Of a stretch of 64,000 nucleotides of DNA, positions 1 to 8,019 are shown piece by piece. Made by a program: the position numbers and the translations under genes. The first letter of the stretch is position 1. Every line of letters starts with the position of its first letter. This DNA comes from Panacagrimonas sp046594215 (GTDB lineage Bacteria > Pseudomonadota > Gammaproteobacteria > Nevskiales > Nevskiaceae). Under the pieces are notes generated by a model, which did no database searches, was not told where the DNA came from, and worked only from the letters and a program-made list of their open reading frames with translations. The DNA is taken from the NCBI GenBank assembly GCA_046594215.1, contig JBKJPX010000072.1:6458-70457 (forward strand). Direction: 5' to 3'.

Positions 1-969
1 ACCCTTGGGGCGGCGCGCACGGCCTGGGTCGAGGCGCGACCGGCCTACCTCGTCACCGAGGTCTTCCGTTTCTACGACGGCCCCATCGACGTGCGCCCTG
101 ACGGCGAGACGGGCCCCGAGCCGCGCATCAACGCCTGGCCGCTGAACGAGGCCTTCATCGACTACGTGAAGGGACAGCCGCATGCGGGCCTGATCTCGGA
201 CATGAAGGTGACGCTCACGCGAGAGTCGATCCTGCAGCGCGACCAGGTCAGCGACGAGTCGGACGTGACCACGGGCTGGCATGCGATCGAGTTCCTGCTC
301 TGGGGCCAGGACTTCGATCCCAACGGCCCCGGCAACCGGCCATACACCGACTACGTCGCCGGCAAGCCCGACCACGATCGCCGCCGCCTGTACCTGTCGA
401 CGATCACGGACATGCTCGTGGACGACCTGCGCGCGCTCGAGGCGCAGTGGGCGCCGGGCGCCGACAACTATCGCAAGCGCTTTGTCGCGCTCGAACCGCG
501 CGAGGCCCTGGGGCGCGCGATCAACGGCGTGGCCAATCTCGTGGGCCATGAGCTGGCGACCGAGCGCCTGTCGGTGGCGCTCGACAGCGGCGACCAGGAA
601 GACGAGCACAGCTGCTTCTCCGATACCACGCACCAGGATCATCTCTACGACCTGCGCGGGGCGTTCACCGTGTGGCTGGGCGGTGGTGGGGACACGATGA
701 CGGCGGATAGCCTGCGGGCGCTGACCCTGTCGGTGGACCCGGCGCTGGCAGCCCGCACGGACGAATTATTCACGCAGGCCTTGGCTGCGGTTACGGTGAT
801 GGACGTCCCCTTCGATTCGATCCTGCGTGCGCCCAAGGGCAGCCCGCCGCGCCAGCGCGCCGAGGCAGCGGTGGCCGCCTTCCAGGCGCTGGGCGCGCAG
901 ATGGCGAAGGTGGGACGTCGCCTGGGCGTGCTGGTAATCGTGCCGGGCCTGGAGACGAATACCGGATGA
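1..969 (+). CDS. imelysin family protein (M75-like), 5' end outside window
   Basis: The reading frame is open from base 1, so the start lies upstream. The visible 322 residues open with a stretch reading W-x-x-x-R-x-x-Y and then FRFYDGPID, typical of the imelysin fold. The signature G-x-H-x-x-E is present as GWHAIEFLLWGQD near 274-310. Family members are periplasmic or outer-membrane-associated iron-regulated proteins; the historic name is insulin-cleaving metalloprotease, although peptidase activity is doubtful for many. The stop overlaps the start of the di-heme protein by four bases (ATGA), so the two are translationally coupled. This pairing is familiar from iron-uptake loci. Family call is firm, substrate unknown. 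Confidence 0.9.
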   Translation, partial: TLGAARTAWVEARPAYLVTEVFRFYDGPIDVRPDGETGPEPRINAWPLNEAFIDYVKGQPHAGLISDMKVTLTRESILQRDQVSDESDVTTGWHAIEFLLWGQDFDPNGPGNRPYTDYVAGKPDHDRRRLYLSTITDMLVDDLRALEAQWAPGADNYRKRFVALEPREALGRAINGVANLVGHELATERLSVALDSGDQEDEHSCFSDTTHQDHLYDLRGAFTVWLGGGGDTMTADSLRALTLSVDPALAARTDELFTQALAAVTVMDVPFDSILRAPKGSPPRQRAEAAVAAFQALGAQMAKVGRRLGVLVIVPGLETNTG

Positions 970-2414
970 GCCGCCTGCCCAGCGCCCTGCACGGGCTCCT
1001 GCGGGTTGCCGCGCTCGGCTCGATGCTGACGGGGTCCGCCTGGGCGCAGCAGGAGGCTCCGGCGGCCGCTGCCGCTACCGCCGCGGCCCCGGTCTCGGTC
1101 GCGGATACCGGCCCGATCGGGGAGCGCTCAGGTGGCGACGCCGGTCGCCCGGTGTTCGGTCAGGCCGCGTTCGCGATGCCGGCCCCGAACCTCGACGCGC
1201 ACCAGCTGCGCGACTTCTCGTTCGGCAACCGCCTGTTCAACACCAACTGGGTGCAGGTCGGCGGTTCGGTCGGGTCCTTCGACGGCTTGGGCCCGCTGTT
1301 CAACCGCGTTTCCTGCTCGAGCTGCCACGTGCGCGACGGACGAGGCCGCCCGCCGGAGCCGGGCGAGCCGGTGGAGTCGATGCTGATCCGCATCTCGAAG
1401 CCGGGACGCGACAGCCACGGCGGTCCGCTCGGGCACCCCATCTATGGCGACCAGATCCAGGACCGCGCGATCCCCGGCGTGAAGCCCGAGGCGAAGGTGA
1501 TGCTGAGCTGGGACGAGATCGGCGGAACCTACGCGGATGGCGAGGCCTACTCGCTGCGCAAGCCGAAGATCGAACTACGCGATCCCGCCTACGGGAAGCT
1601 CGGCAAAGACTTGCTGACCTCGCCCCGCGTCGCGCAGAGCATGATCGGCCTGGGACTGCTCGAGGCCATCCCCGACTCGGTGCTGCTCGCGCTGGCCGAT
1701 CCCGACGACGCCAACGGCGACGGCATCTCCGGGCGCGTGAACCACGTGTACGACGCCGCCACGCAGCAGAAGGTCATCGGCCGTTTCGGCTGGAAGGCCA
1801 ACCAGCCGAGCATCCGTCAGCAGGTGGCGGGCGCCGCGGCCGGCGACATCGGCATCACGAGCAGCGTCGCCCAGCACGACGGCTGCATGCCGCCGCAGAA
1901 GGCCTGCCTGAAGTCGCCGAACGGCGGCACGCCGGAATTGGCCGACGAGTTCCTGGACAAGCTCGTGCTGTACTCGCGAACGCTCGCGGTGCCCAACCGG
2001 CGCAATGTCGACGATCCGAAGACGGTGCGCGGCGAGACCCTGTTCATGGACAGCGGCTGCGGCACCTGCCACTCGCCGCGCGTTCGGACCGGTCCGCATG
2101 AACTCGCGCAGGTGGCCAACCAGGCGATTCATCCCTTCACCGACCTGCTGCTGCATGACATGGGCGAGGGATTGTCCGACGGACGTCCCGACTTCGAGGC
2201 CGACGGCCGCGAGTGGCGCACCACGCCGCTCTGGGGCCTGGGCCTGATCCACGTGGTCGACGGACACGAGATGCTGCTGCATGACGGTCGCGCGCGGGGT
2301 CCTGCCGAAGCCATCCTCTGGCACGGCGGCGAAGCCGCGGCGGCGCAGCAGAAATTCCGCGAGATGCCGAAAGCGGATCGCGAGGCGCTCGTCGCGTTCC
2401 TGATGTCGCTGTAG
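966..2414 (+). CDS. di-heme oxidoreductase family protein (DUF1111)
   Basis: This is a 482-residue exported protein with a signal peptide ending near SAWAQQ. Two c-type heme sites are visible, CSSCH at about residue 117 and CGTCH at about residue 365, the usual layout of DUF1111 (thiol oxidoreductase-like) proteins, which resemble di-heme peroxidases. It should act in the periplasm as an electron-transfer protein or peroxidase. It starts inside the stop of the imelysin gene, so the two are probably made together. Genes of this kind accompany imelysins in iron-responsive operons, so a role in iron oxidation or uptake is a reasonable inference, not shown by the sequence. Confidence 0.9.
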   Translation: MSRLPSALHGLLRVAALGSMLTGSAWAQQEAPAAAAATAAAPVSVADTGPIGERSGGDAGRPVFGQAAFAMPAPNLDAHQLRDFSFGNRLFNTNWVQVGGSVGSFDGLGPLFNRVSCSSCHVRDGRGRPPEPGEPVESMLIRISKPGRDSHGGPLGHPIYGDQIQDRAIPGVKPEAKVMLSWDEIGGTYADGEAYSLRKPKIELRDPAYGKLGKDLLTSPRVAQSMIGLGLLEAIPDSVLLALADPDDANGDGISGRVNHVYDAATQQKVIGRFGWKANQPSIRQQVAGAAAGDIGITSSVAQHDGCMPPQKACLKSPNGGTPELADEFLDKLVLYSRTLAVPNRRNVDDPKTVRGETLFMDSGCGTCHSPRVRTGPHELAQVANQAIHPFTDLLLHDMGEGLSDGRPDFEADGREWRTTPLWGLGLIHVVDGHEMLLHDGRARGPAEAILWHGGEAAAAQQKFREMPKADREALVAFLMSL

Positions 2415-2475
2415 GCGAGGCAGGGCCCCGGACGCGCTGTCTCGCGCTGGATCCTTCGGCTCTCAGCAGCGGCTG

Positions 2476-2868
2476 CTATTGCTTCGGCAGCGGCGAGAAG
2501 TGCGCGCTGGTGATCTTCCAGCCGTTCGCGCGCCTGGCGTAAACCCAGGTCGTGCGGCCCGCGAGCATCGTTGCCGGTCCGCCGCCCGCGGGCACCGACA
2601 CGAAGTGATCGTAGGCGTTGACGATTGCGGCGCCGTCGCTGATCAGCCGGTACGAGGGCTGGTGGAAGTTGAATGAGACGGACTTGGCGCCGACCACGAG
2701 GTTCAGCAGGTGCTGCACGAAATGCGGCTTGTCCTCGAAGCGGTAAGGCATGTGGTCGAACACCTCGAGATCGTCGTCGAGCGCGTTCACGAAGGCTTCG
2801 AAATTTCCTTTCTCGGCGTCGGCGATGATGCGTTCAGTGAGCGATTTCACGTCGTCGATGGCGGGCAT
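2476..2868 (-). CDS. NTF2-like / SnoaL-like family protein
   Basis: This is a 130-residue cytoplasmic protein without a signal peptide. An N-terminal helical part (residues 1-35) containing FEAFVNALDDDLEVFDHMPY is followed by alternating beta strands ending in TTWVYARRANGWKITSAHFS, the typical end of a DUF4440/SnoaL cone fold. Such proteins are small enzymes or ligand-binding modules, and the specific function cannot be read here. The start is supported by AGGAG six bases upstream of the ATG. It lies downstream of, and on the same strand as, the two-component system, with an 89-base gap, and could be cotranscribed with it. Confidence 0.75.
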   Translation of the reverse strand: MPAIDDVKSLTERIIADAEKGNFEAFVNALDDDLEVFDHMPYRFEDKPHFVQHLLNLVVGAKSVSFNFHQPSYRLISDGAAIVNAYDHFVSVPAGGGPATMLAGRTTWVYARRANGWKITSAHFSPLPKQ

Positions 2869-2957
2869 GGAGGGCTCCTGCAGGGGTGGGAGCCACGATC
2901 CTCGCGAGCCGGAGCCGCGCGCTCAATTACGTTCGAGGTCAAGCAGGAGACTAGATC

Positions 2958-4283
2958 TCAGATCGGCAGGCTCACCGTGACTCGGCCACCGCCCCATTCC
3001 GAGCGCGCGAGCACGATCCGGCCGTCGTAGGCCTTCACCACCTCGTACACGGCGGCCAGGCCGATGCCCTGGCCGGGCTTCTGCGTGTCTGCACGCACAC
3101 CGCGTTGCAGCAACTCCTGCGCGTCCTCGGGGAAACCCGGGCCGTCGTCGTCGACCTCGATGACGTTGTCCTGCTCGTCGCGCGACAGGCGCAGGCGGAT
3201 GCGTCCGCCGCCGTACTTGCAGGCGTTGTCCAGCAGATTTCCGAATAGCTCGAACAGGTCGCCGCTGTCGGCGCGCATCCGGAACTGCGCCGGCGCGACG
3301 AGCTCGAACTTCACCGGGCGGTCGGCGTAGACCTTGTTCAGTGCCTGCGCGATCTTCGTGGCGATGGGCGCGGGCGCGATGGGCTCGGCCAGCGTGCGGC
3401 GACCGGCGGTCGCGGCCTTGCGCAGCTGGTAGTCCGTAATCTGCTGCATCACGCCGACCTGCTCGCGCAGCGGTGTGCGCAGTTCCTCGGGCACGCGTGG
3501 TTCCTCGGACATTCCGAACAACACAGCCAGCGGGGTCTTCAGGCTGTGCGCCAGGTCGCCCAGCGCATCGCGGTAGCGCGTCTGCTGGTTGCGCTCGCTG
3601 CGGAGCATCGCGTTCAGGCCCTGGGTCAGCGACACCAGCTCGTCGGGATACCTCCCGTGGATCTGGGAGCGTTCGCCCCGCTCGACCGCGTTGAGTTCGT
3701 TGACCAGTCGCCGCACCGGCGCCAGGCTCCAGCGCAGCACTAGGTACTGCACCAGCAGCAGGCCGCCCGCGGCCGCGGCCAGCCAGAGCCAGAGTTCGCG
3801 GCGATAGGTTTGCAGCTGGCGTTCGTAACTGCTGGCGTCCTCGAGCACGACAAAGGTATAGCGCTTGGGATCGTCCTGCAGATCGATCCAGCGCAACCCG
3901 TAGCTGAGCGAGAAAACCGGGGGCTTGCGCAGCTGGTGGAAGGCCCATTGGCCCACGTCGGGCATCTTCGGGGGAGGCACTTCCAGGAATTCCGCGGAGG
4001 TCCAGGCCAGGCGCCCCTGTTCGTCGAACAGCGCGGCCTGCAAGCCGCTGGCTGGCTGTACGAGGCGGCGGTCAGAGATGTCGTTGGGCTCCACGGTCAG
4101 GTTGCCGTTGGCATCCGTTCTCGCGGCGGCGAGCAGCGAGTAGACCAAGCCTTCGAGCTTGTCGCGCTGCGCCTGCAAGGTGCTGTCGCGGAACGCGCTG
4201 TCCAGCACCGCCGCTGTCAGCACGAAGAACGCCGCCAGCACCGCCGAGGCGGCTGCGAGCAGTCGGGCGCGGAGGGAAGTCAT
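2958..4283 (-). CDS. sensor histidine kinase, PhoQ-like
   Basis: This is a 441-residue membrane histidine kinase. A first membrane segment lies at about residues 8-28, a periplasmic sensor region of about 140 residues follows, and a second membrane segment occupies about 167-187. A HAMP-like linker comes next, then the H-box DLAHSLKTPL with the phospho-accepting His near residue 246. The N-box reads LLDNACKYGGG, followed by DDDGPGF and GQGIGLA. It is the partner of the response regulator encoded just upstream on the same strand, 109 bases away. The sensor region resembles the PhoQ class in size and position. The signal (divalent cations, antimicrobial peptides or another envelope cue) is inference. 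Confidence 0.9.
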   Translation of the reverse strand: MTSLRARLLAAASAVLAAFFVLTAAVLDSAFRDSTLQAQRDKLEGLVYSLLAAARTDANGNLTVEPNDISDRRLVQPASGLQAALFDEQGRLAWTSAEFLEVPPPKMPDVGQWAFHQLRKPPVFSLSYGLRWIDLQDDPKRYTFVVLEDASSYERQLQTYRRELWLWLAAAAGGLLLVQYLVLRWSLAPVRRLVNELNAVERGERSQIHGRYPDELVSLTQGLNAMLRSERNQQTRYRDALGDLAHSLKTPLAVLFGMSEEPRVPEELRTPLREQVGVMQQITDYQLRKAATAGRRTLAEPIAPAPIATKIAQALNKVYADRPVKFELVAPAQFRMRADSGDLFELFGNLLDNACKYGGGRIRLRLSRDEQDNVIEVDDDGPGFPEDAQELLQRGVRADTQKPGQGIGLAAVYEVVKAYDGRIVLARSEWGGGRVTVSLPI

Positions 4284-4311
4284 GAGAAGGAGTCGCTGGT
4301 AGTCAGTGTCG

Positions 4312-4360
4312 GTTGCCAGGTACGGCCGTAAGCAGGAACGGCCTCAAATGTACCGGCAAC
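4312..4360 (-). other. strong hairpin in the spacer between response regulator and kinase
   Basis: The 109-base spacer holds a nested inverted repeat. GGCCGT (4324-4329) pairs with ACGGCC (4338-4343) around an 8-base loop. Below it GGTAC (4319-4323) pairs with GTACC (4350-4354) and GTTGCC (4312-4317) pairs with GGCAAC (4355-4360), leaving a 6-base bulge on one side. Further out, TGTCGGT and ACCGACA could extend it. There is no T-run, so it looks like a partial attenuator, RNA processing site or stability element setting the kinase to regulator ratio, rather than a full terminator. Confidence 0.55.
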
Positions 4361-4392
4361 GAGCAACTGACCACCGACACCGACCCCTGCTT

Positions 4393-5070
4393 CTAGCTTC
4401 TGGGGAGGTCCCAGCGGTATCCGCTGCCGCGCAGCGTCGTGATCGGCGCCAGCGAGCCATCCGGGTCGATCTTCGTGCGCAGGCGGCGGATGAAGACTTC
4501 GATCACGTTGCTGTCGCGCTCGTCTTCTTCGGCGTAGAGGTGCTCGGTGAGGGTCGACTTGGAGACCACTTCGCCGGCGTGCAGGATCAGGTACTCGAGC
4601 ACCTTGAACTCGTACGCGGTGAGTTCCACGGGGCGCTCGTGCACGGTCACGGTCTTGGCGGTGGTGTCGACGGTGACCGGGCCGCAGGTGAGCTGCGGCT
4701 GCGCCCAGCCGCCGGAGCGACGCAGCAGCGCGCGTGCGCGCGCCAGCAGTTCCTCGCGGTGGAACGGCTTGACGAGGTAATCGTCGGCGCCGGCCTCGAG
4801 GCCCTCGACCTTGCTCTGCCATCCGTCGCGCGCTGTCAGGATCAGGATGGGGAAGCTGCGCCCTGCCTTGCGCGCCTTGCGGATGATGTCGATGCCGCTG
4901 GTGCCGGGCAGGCCCAGGTCCACGATCGCGATGTCGACCGGGTACTCGGTGGCCATGTACAGGCCGTTCTCGCCGTCGGCAGCCTGATCGACGGCGAAGC
5001 CCTCGTCCGCGAACATCTGGGTGACTTGCCCGCGGAGGTGCGGGTCATCCTCGATCACTAGAGCACGCAT
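4393..5070 (-). CDS. response regulator, OmpR/PhoP family
   Basis: This 225-residue protein has a receiver domain (residues 1-115) with acidic residues E7, D8 and D9, the phosphorylation site D51 in IAIVDLGLPG, and the conserved Lys in YLVKPF. The C-terminal winged helix (about 125-222) carries the OmpR-type ending VEVFIRRLRTKID and RGSGYRWDLP. It should be a DNA-binding transcription factor phosphorylated by the kinase encoded next. Together they resemble PhoP/PhoQ of Xanthomonads. The PepSY gene upstream on the same strand fits the envelope-stress theme of such loci. Confidence 0.93.
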   Translation of the reverse strand: MRALVIEDDPHLRGQVTQMFADEGFAVDQAADGENGLYMATEYPVDIAIVDLGLPGTSGIDIIRKARKAGRSFPILILTARDGWQSKVEGLEAGADDYLVKPFHREELLARARALLRRSGGWAQPQLTCGPVTVDTTAKTVTVHERPVELTAYEFKVLEYLILHAGEVVSKSTLTEHLYAEEDERDSNVIEVFIRRLRTKIDPDGSLAPITTLRGSGYRWDLPRS

Positions 5071-5265
5071 GCTGGGTCAACCTCGGGTGAAATCAAGAAG
5101 AACGGAAAACAAAAAACGGAAAAAGGAGAACTGAAGAGCAGGCTCGCAACCGCGGATTCGAAAGCAAGCCGTTTGCACCTGCTGATGCGTCGGCGCGCCG
5201 GAACAAGCGTGGGGCCGGCCCGTGAAAGGGTCCGAATCCCGCGAGGACCGGGTAGTACCGACTCT

Positions 5266-5568
5266 CTAACGATCCGGGATAAGCACCATCCGAACATCGC
5301 CGTCAAGCAACAGCTTCACGCGAAATCCGTCGCCGGTGGAATCCACGTTGAGGACCTTGCCACCACCGTACTGCCGCTGCGCCTCGCGCGCGGCCTGGGC
5401 CGCGGTCATATGCGAAGACGATGAAGAGCTGCCGCGACGGTCGATGAGGCTGGTGTCGGCGCTCGGCACGTCGGTCCCGAAGAACGCGCGGTCGCGTGCC
5501 CCGGCGGGCTGGGCCAAGGCCAGCCCACCTGCAACGATCGACAGCATGATCAGCCTTGGGAGTGACAT
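5266..5568 (-). CDS. small exported PepSY-like protein
   Basis: This is a 100-residue protein. The signal peptide (MSLPRLIMLSIVAGGLALAQ, cleavage after AGA) is followed by a Ser-rich linker with six serines. The rest is one PepSY-like unit: AAREAQRQYGGGKVLNV, then DGFRVKLLLDGDVRMVLI. Small PepSY proteins of this type are common directly upstream of PhoPQ-like two-component genes and may modulate the sensor or a protease in the periplasm. The gene ends 195 bases before the response regulator on the same strand. The function is inferred from family and context only. Confidence 0.75.
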   Translation of the reverse strand: MSLPRLIMLSIVAGGLALAQPAGARDRAFFGTDVPSADTSLIDRRGSSSSSSHMTAAQAAREAQRQYGGGKVLNVDSTGDGFRVKLLLDGDVRMVLIPDR

Positions 5569-5608
5569 CAGCAGAGTCTAGGGGCCAACGGCGGCCGAAG
5601 CCGCGAAG

Positions 5609-5629
5609 GGTGCGGGTCAATCCCGCACC
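5609..5629 (-). other. perfect 8-bp hairpin with a stop codon in its loop
   Basis: GGTGCGGG (5609-5616) and CCCGCACC (5622-5629) form a perfect stem with a five-base loop. The TGA stop of the glycine-zipper gene lies in the loop. A second small stem (GCGGC-CGAA-GCCGC, 5591-5604) follows on the minus strand. There is no T-run. It may act as a weak terminator or 3' stabiliser between the glycine-zipper and PepSY genes. Confidence 0.45.
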
Positions 5630-6231
5630 GGCCGAACATTAACGTCGACCGGGATACGGCTGCCCGGGTCGTAGGGCAAGGTGGTGTTGTATACGCGGCC
5701 CCCGTAGCGGTAGGCGACGTCATAGGCCTCGACACGCTGCTCGGTCCGGTAGTCGGTGACCGTCTTGCAACGCTCTTCGTATCCGGTGCTCTCGTAGCTT
5801 TCCGAAGCCTCGCGGCGGCCGTTCTCAACGCCCACGCGCTGGCCCACGCCGGCGCCGATCACCACGCCCAGCGCCGTGGCGGCCCTGTTGCCGCGACCAT
5901 GGCCGAACTGGTTGCCGATCACGCCACCGGCGATGGCACCGACCAAGCCGCCGGCCGTGCCGTTATCCAGCCAGTAGCCGCGTTGCGGACGCTCGTTGTA
6001 GGTCACGCGCTCGTCCCAGCACTCGCGGCGCGGTTCCTCGATGCGCACGGTGCGATAGATCGGGTCGGCGGAGACCACCTCGGCGTACTCGTAGCGAGCG
6101 CCGTCATGGCGGTCGGGTTCTTCCCAGCGGTCGCTACGATCGTTGTCGGCGTAGCGATAGCGGGGGCCGGCCATGGCCTGCGTCGCGGCCAGGCTCAAGG
6201 CGGCAATCAGCGGGAGGGCCAGCTTGTTCAT
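5617..6231 (-). CDS. glycine-zipper (17 kDa surface antigen-like) protein
   Basis: This 204-residue protein has a cleavable signal peptide (MNKLALPLIAALSLAATQ, then AMA). The first half is rich in Arg, Asp and Tyr. Residues about 95-135 hold the glycine-zipper, GGLVGAIAGGVIGNQFG and then GVVIGAGVGQRVG, characteristic of outer-membrane-associated 17 kDa antigen-like proteins. A region with one Cys (YEERCKTVTDYRTEQ) and a strand-rich tail follow. The start has a strong Shine-Dalgarno, AAGGAG at about 6239-6244. Such proteins usually sit in the outer membrane and respond to envelope stress; the exact role is unknown. Confidence 0.8.
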   Translation of the reverse strand: MNKLALPLIAALSLAATQAMAGPRYRYADNDRSDRWEEPDRHDGARYEYAEVVSADPIYRTVRIEEPRRECWDERVTYNERPQRGYWLDNGTAGGLVGAIAGGVIGNQFGHGRGNRAATALGVVIGAGVGQRVGVENGRREASESYESTGYEERCKTVTDYRTEQRVEAYDVAYRYGGRVYNTTLPYDPGSRIPVDVNVRPVRD

Positions 6232-6375
6232 CGAAATCTCCTTGGTCAGGTCCCCAGTTGGACTGACTCTGGAGGGGACATTAGGCCCGATGAGATGAAT
6301 TGCCCCTTAAGCATTTGGCGTGCCTTGAAGTCAGGGCTTGCCCTAGGGCGGATCGTCGGTGTGGGGCGGCTTCAG

Positions 6376-6423
6376 CCGGATTTGCACACCCGGCGACTGG
6401 GGCCGTGCACCGGCGCAATCCGG
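6376..6423 (-). terminator. possible terminator hairpin after the DUF1329 gene
   Basis: CCGGATT (6376-6382) and AATCCGG (6417-6423) pair perfectly at the base of an imperfect GC-rich stem whose inner arms share GTGCA/TGCAC-like segments. It lies immediately downstream of the DUF1329 stop on the minus strand. There is no clear T-run, so confidence is modest. Confidence 0.35.
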
Positions 6424-6438
6424 TTCCAGCCCGCATCG

Positions 6439-7782
6439 CTAGCGCCGGGTACCCGCGAAGCGCTTCAGGCTGGCCGGCGTGAAGTACGACGGCTCGGCCT
6501 TCCAGTCGTACTCGATCAGATCCTTTTCCTCGTTGGTGAGGTTCAGGATCACGTAACGCCGCGACTGCAGGTCGTAGTGCACCTGCACGCCGTTGACCAT
6601 CACGGGCACTTCCGGGAAATTGATCGAATGCGACTCGGCGAAGCGCCAGAACTGGTCGCGCTCGTCGTAGATGTCCTGCTCGATCACGATCCACGAATCC
6701 TCGTCGAGATAGAACACGCGCTTCTTGTAGCGATGCGAGATGCCCTCACGCACCTGCGCCTCGATCACCCAGACGCGGTGCTTCTCGTAGCGCGCCTCGT
6801 CCTGGTTGATGTGCCCCTTGGTGATGATGTTCTTGTACTTGAGCCCTGGATCGTAGAGCCGGTAGCTGTCGTAGGGCACGATCATCTCGCGCTTGCCCAG
6901 CAGCTTGATCGTGTAGCGATCGAGCGGGCCGTTGAACATGTCGATCTGGTCCTGCGTCATCAGGCCTTCGAAGGCCGGGTTGTCGTACCCGACCTCGCCG
7001 ATCCGCAACGTCCTGCCGCCGGCGATGAAAGACCAGACCGCGGTGGACTGCGCGATGCGGTCGAGCGGGATGTGGAGCAGGTAGGCCGTGCCGGCCTTGC
7101 TCACCGGCGACACCGTCCTGCTCATCACGTACAGGTTCTGGTTCTTCAGGTTCTCGGGCGTGGCGTTCGGCGTGTTGTAGACGTAGGCGAGTTCGAGGTA
7201 GGAGCGTTCGATGGCGTAGTCGCCGCCGGTGGTCGTGGCGGCCGCCGCCACGTATCCCCGAAAGCCCTGCGTGTTGTAACGCATGATGTGATTCCACATC
7301 ACTTCGGTCCCGTTGCCCGGGATCGGGAACGGGAAGCCCTTGGCCGTGCAGCAGAAGCCATGTCCCGAGTTGGTCAGCTCGACGCCGGTGGCGTTGGCTT
7401 TGGTGGAGTCGAGGAACCACTGCGGGTAGGCGGCGCCGCGGTGGCTAGGAAAGAGCTTGATGCGGTAGGTGTCCGGGAAGGTCTTGAATAGCGCCTTGTG
7501 ACCCTCGGACAGGAATTTCTCGTACTCGCCGACGTTCTTGGCGGTGATGATCGCGATCGGCTTGTCGGCGGCGTATGGGTTGTCGCCGCGCTTGAAGCCC
7601 TTGTCGCTCAGCGGCTGCCAGGCCGGGATCGAGCCATCCGCGTTGGCCCCGGCCTCGCTGCCCATCGGCGTGAGCGTCTTGCCCAGCTCCGCTGCCTTTT
7701 CCGGTCCCACCTTGGCGTGCACCGGCGAGCACGTCGCGACCAGCACGACCCATCCACTCAGACATGCCGCGGTTATTCTCAT
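6439..7782 (-). CDS. DUF1329 domain-containing exported protein
   Basis: This is a 447-residue exported protein with signal peptide MRITAACLSGWVVLVATC and probable cleavage near VHA. The body matches the DUF1329 pattern: KVGPEKAAELGKTLTPMGSE at the N terminus, GGDYAIERSYLELAYVY in the middle, and a late stretch LIEYDWKAEPSYFTPASLKR. The family has a LolB-like fold and often sits beside RND exporters or outer-membrane lipid pathways. The frame stays open far upstream across lpxB on the other strand, but the signal peptide fixes the start at 7782. The neighbouring divergent lpxB makes an envelope role plausible. Confidence 0.88.
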   Translation of the reverse strand: MRITAACLSGWVVLVATCSPVHAKVGPEKAAELGKTLTPMGSEAGANADGSIPAWQPLSDKGFKRGDNPYAADKPIAIITAKNVGEYEKFLSEGHKALFKTFPDTYRIKLFPSHRGAAYPQWFLDSTKANATGVELTNSGHGFCCTAKGFPFPIPGNGTEVMWNHIMRYNTQGFRGYVAAAATTTGGDYAIERSYLELAYVYNTPNATPENLKNQNLYVMSRTVSPVSKAGTAYLLHIPLDRIAQSTAVWSFIAGGRTLRIGEVGYDNPAFEGLMTQDQIDMFNGPLDRYTIKLLGKREMIVPYDSYRLYDPGLKYKNIITKGHINQDEARYEKHRVWVIEAQVREGISHRYKKRVFYLDEDSWIVIEQDIYDERDQFWRFAESHSINFPEVPVMVNGVQVHYDLQSRRYVILNLTNEEKDLIEYDWKAEPSYFTPASLKRFAGTRR

Positions 7783-8019
7783 CGGGATGCACCCCTGGGG
7801 GCGACGACGCTCAGGAGAAGGCTCCCATGGATGCGGGTGCCTTGTCCTGCCCGGCCGCGAAGAATGGTGGGAGTTCGGGGCTGACCGCGGGCGGCCGCCG
7901 ATGCTTGCCAAGGGCAAGACGGTCCTGCGATTCCAACCCCGCGCGCCGGCCTGCTGGTGCCCTTCGCCCGGAGCCTGCGCGCTGCCTTCAGAATGGCGGC
8001 TTGCCCCTGGAGCGGATGG

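Noticed and set aside
5216..5260. T-arm-like GGGTCCGAATCCC that could belong to a tRNA
   Set aside because: No acceptor, D or anticodon stem fits around it, and the T-loop has C in place of the conserved second T.
5899..7491. Long plus-strand frame of 530 codons opposite the glycine-zipper and DUF1329 genes
   Set aside because: It is a GC-rich antisense shadow with Val/Leu/Arg/His composition and no domain pattern; the minus-strand genes explain the region.
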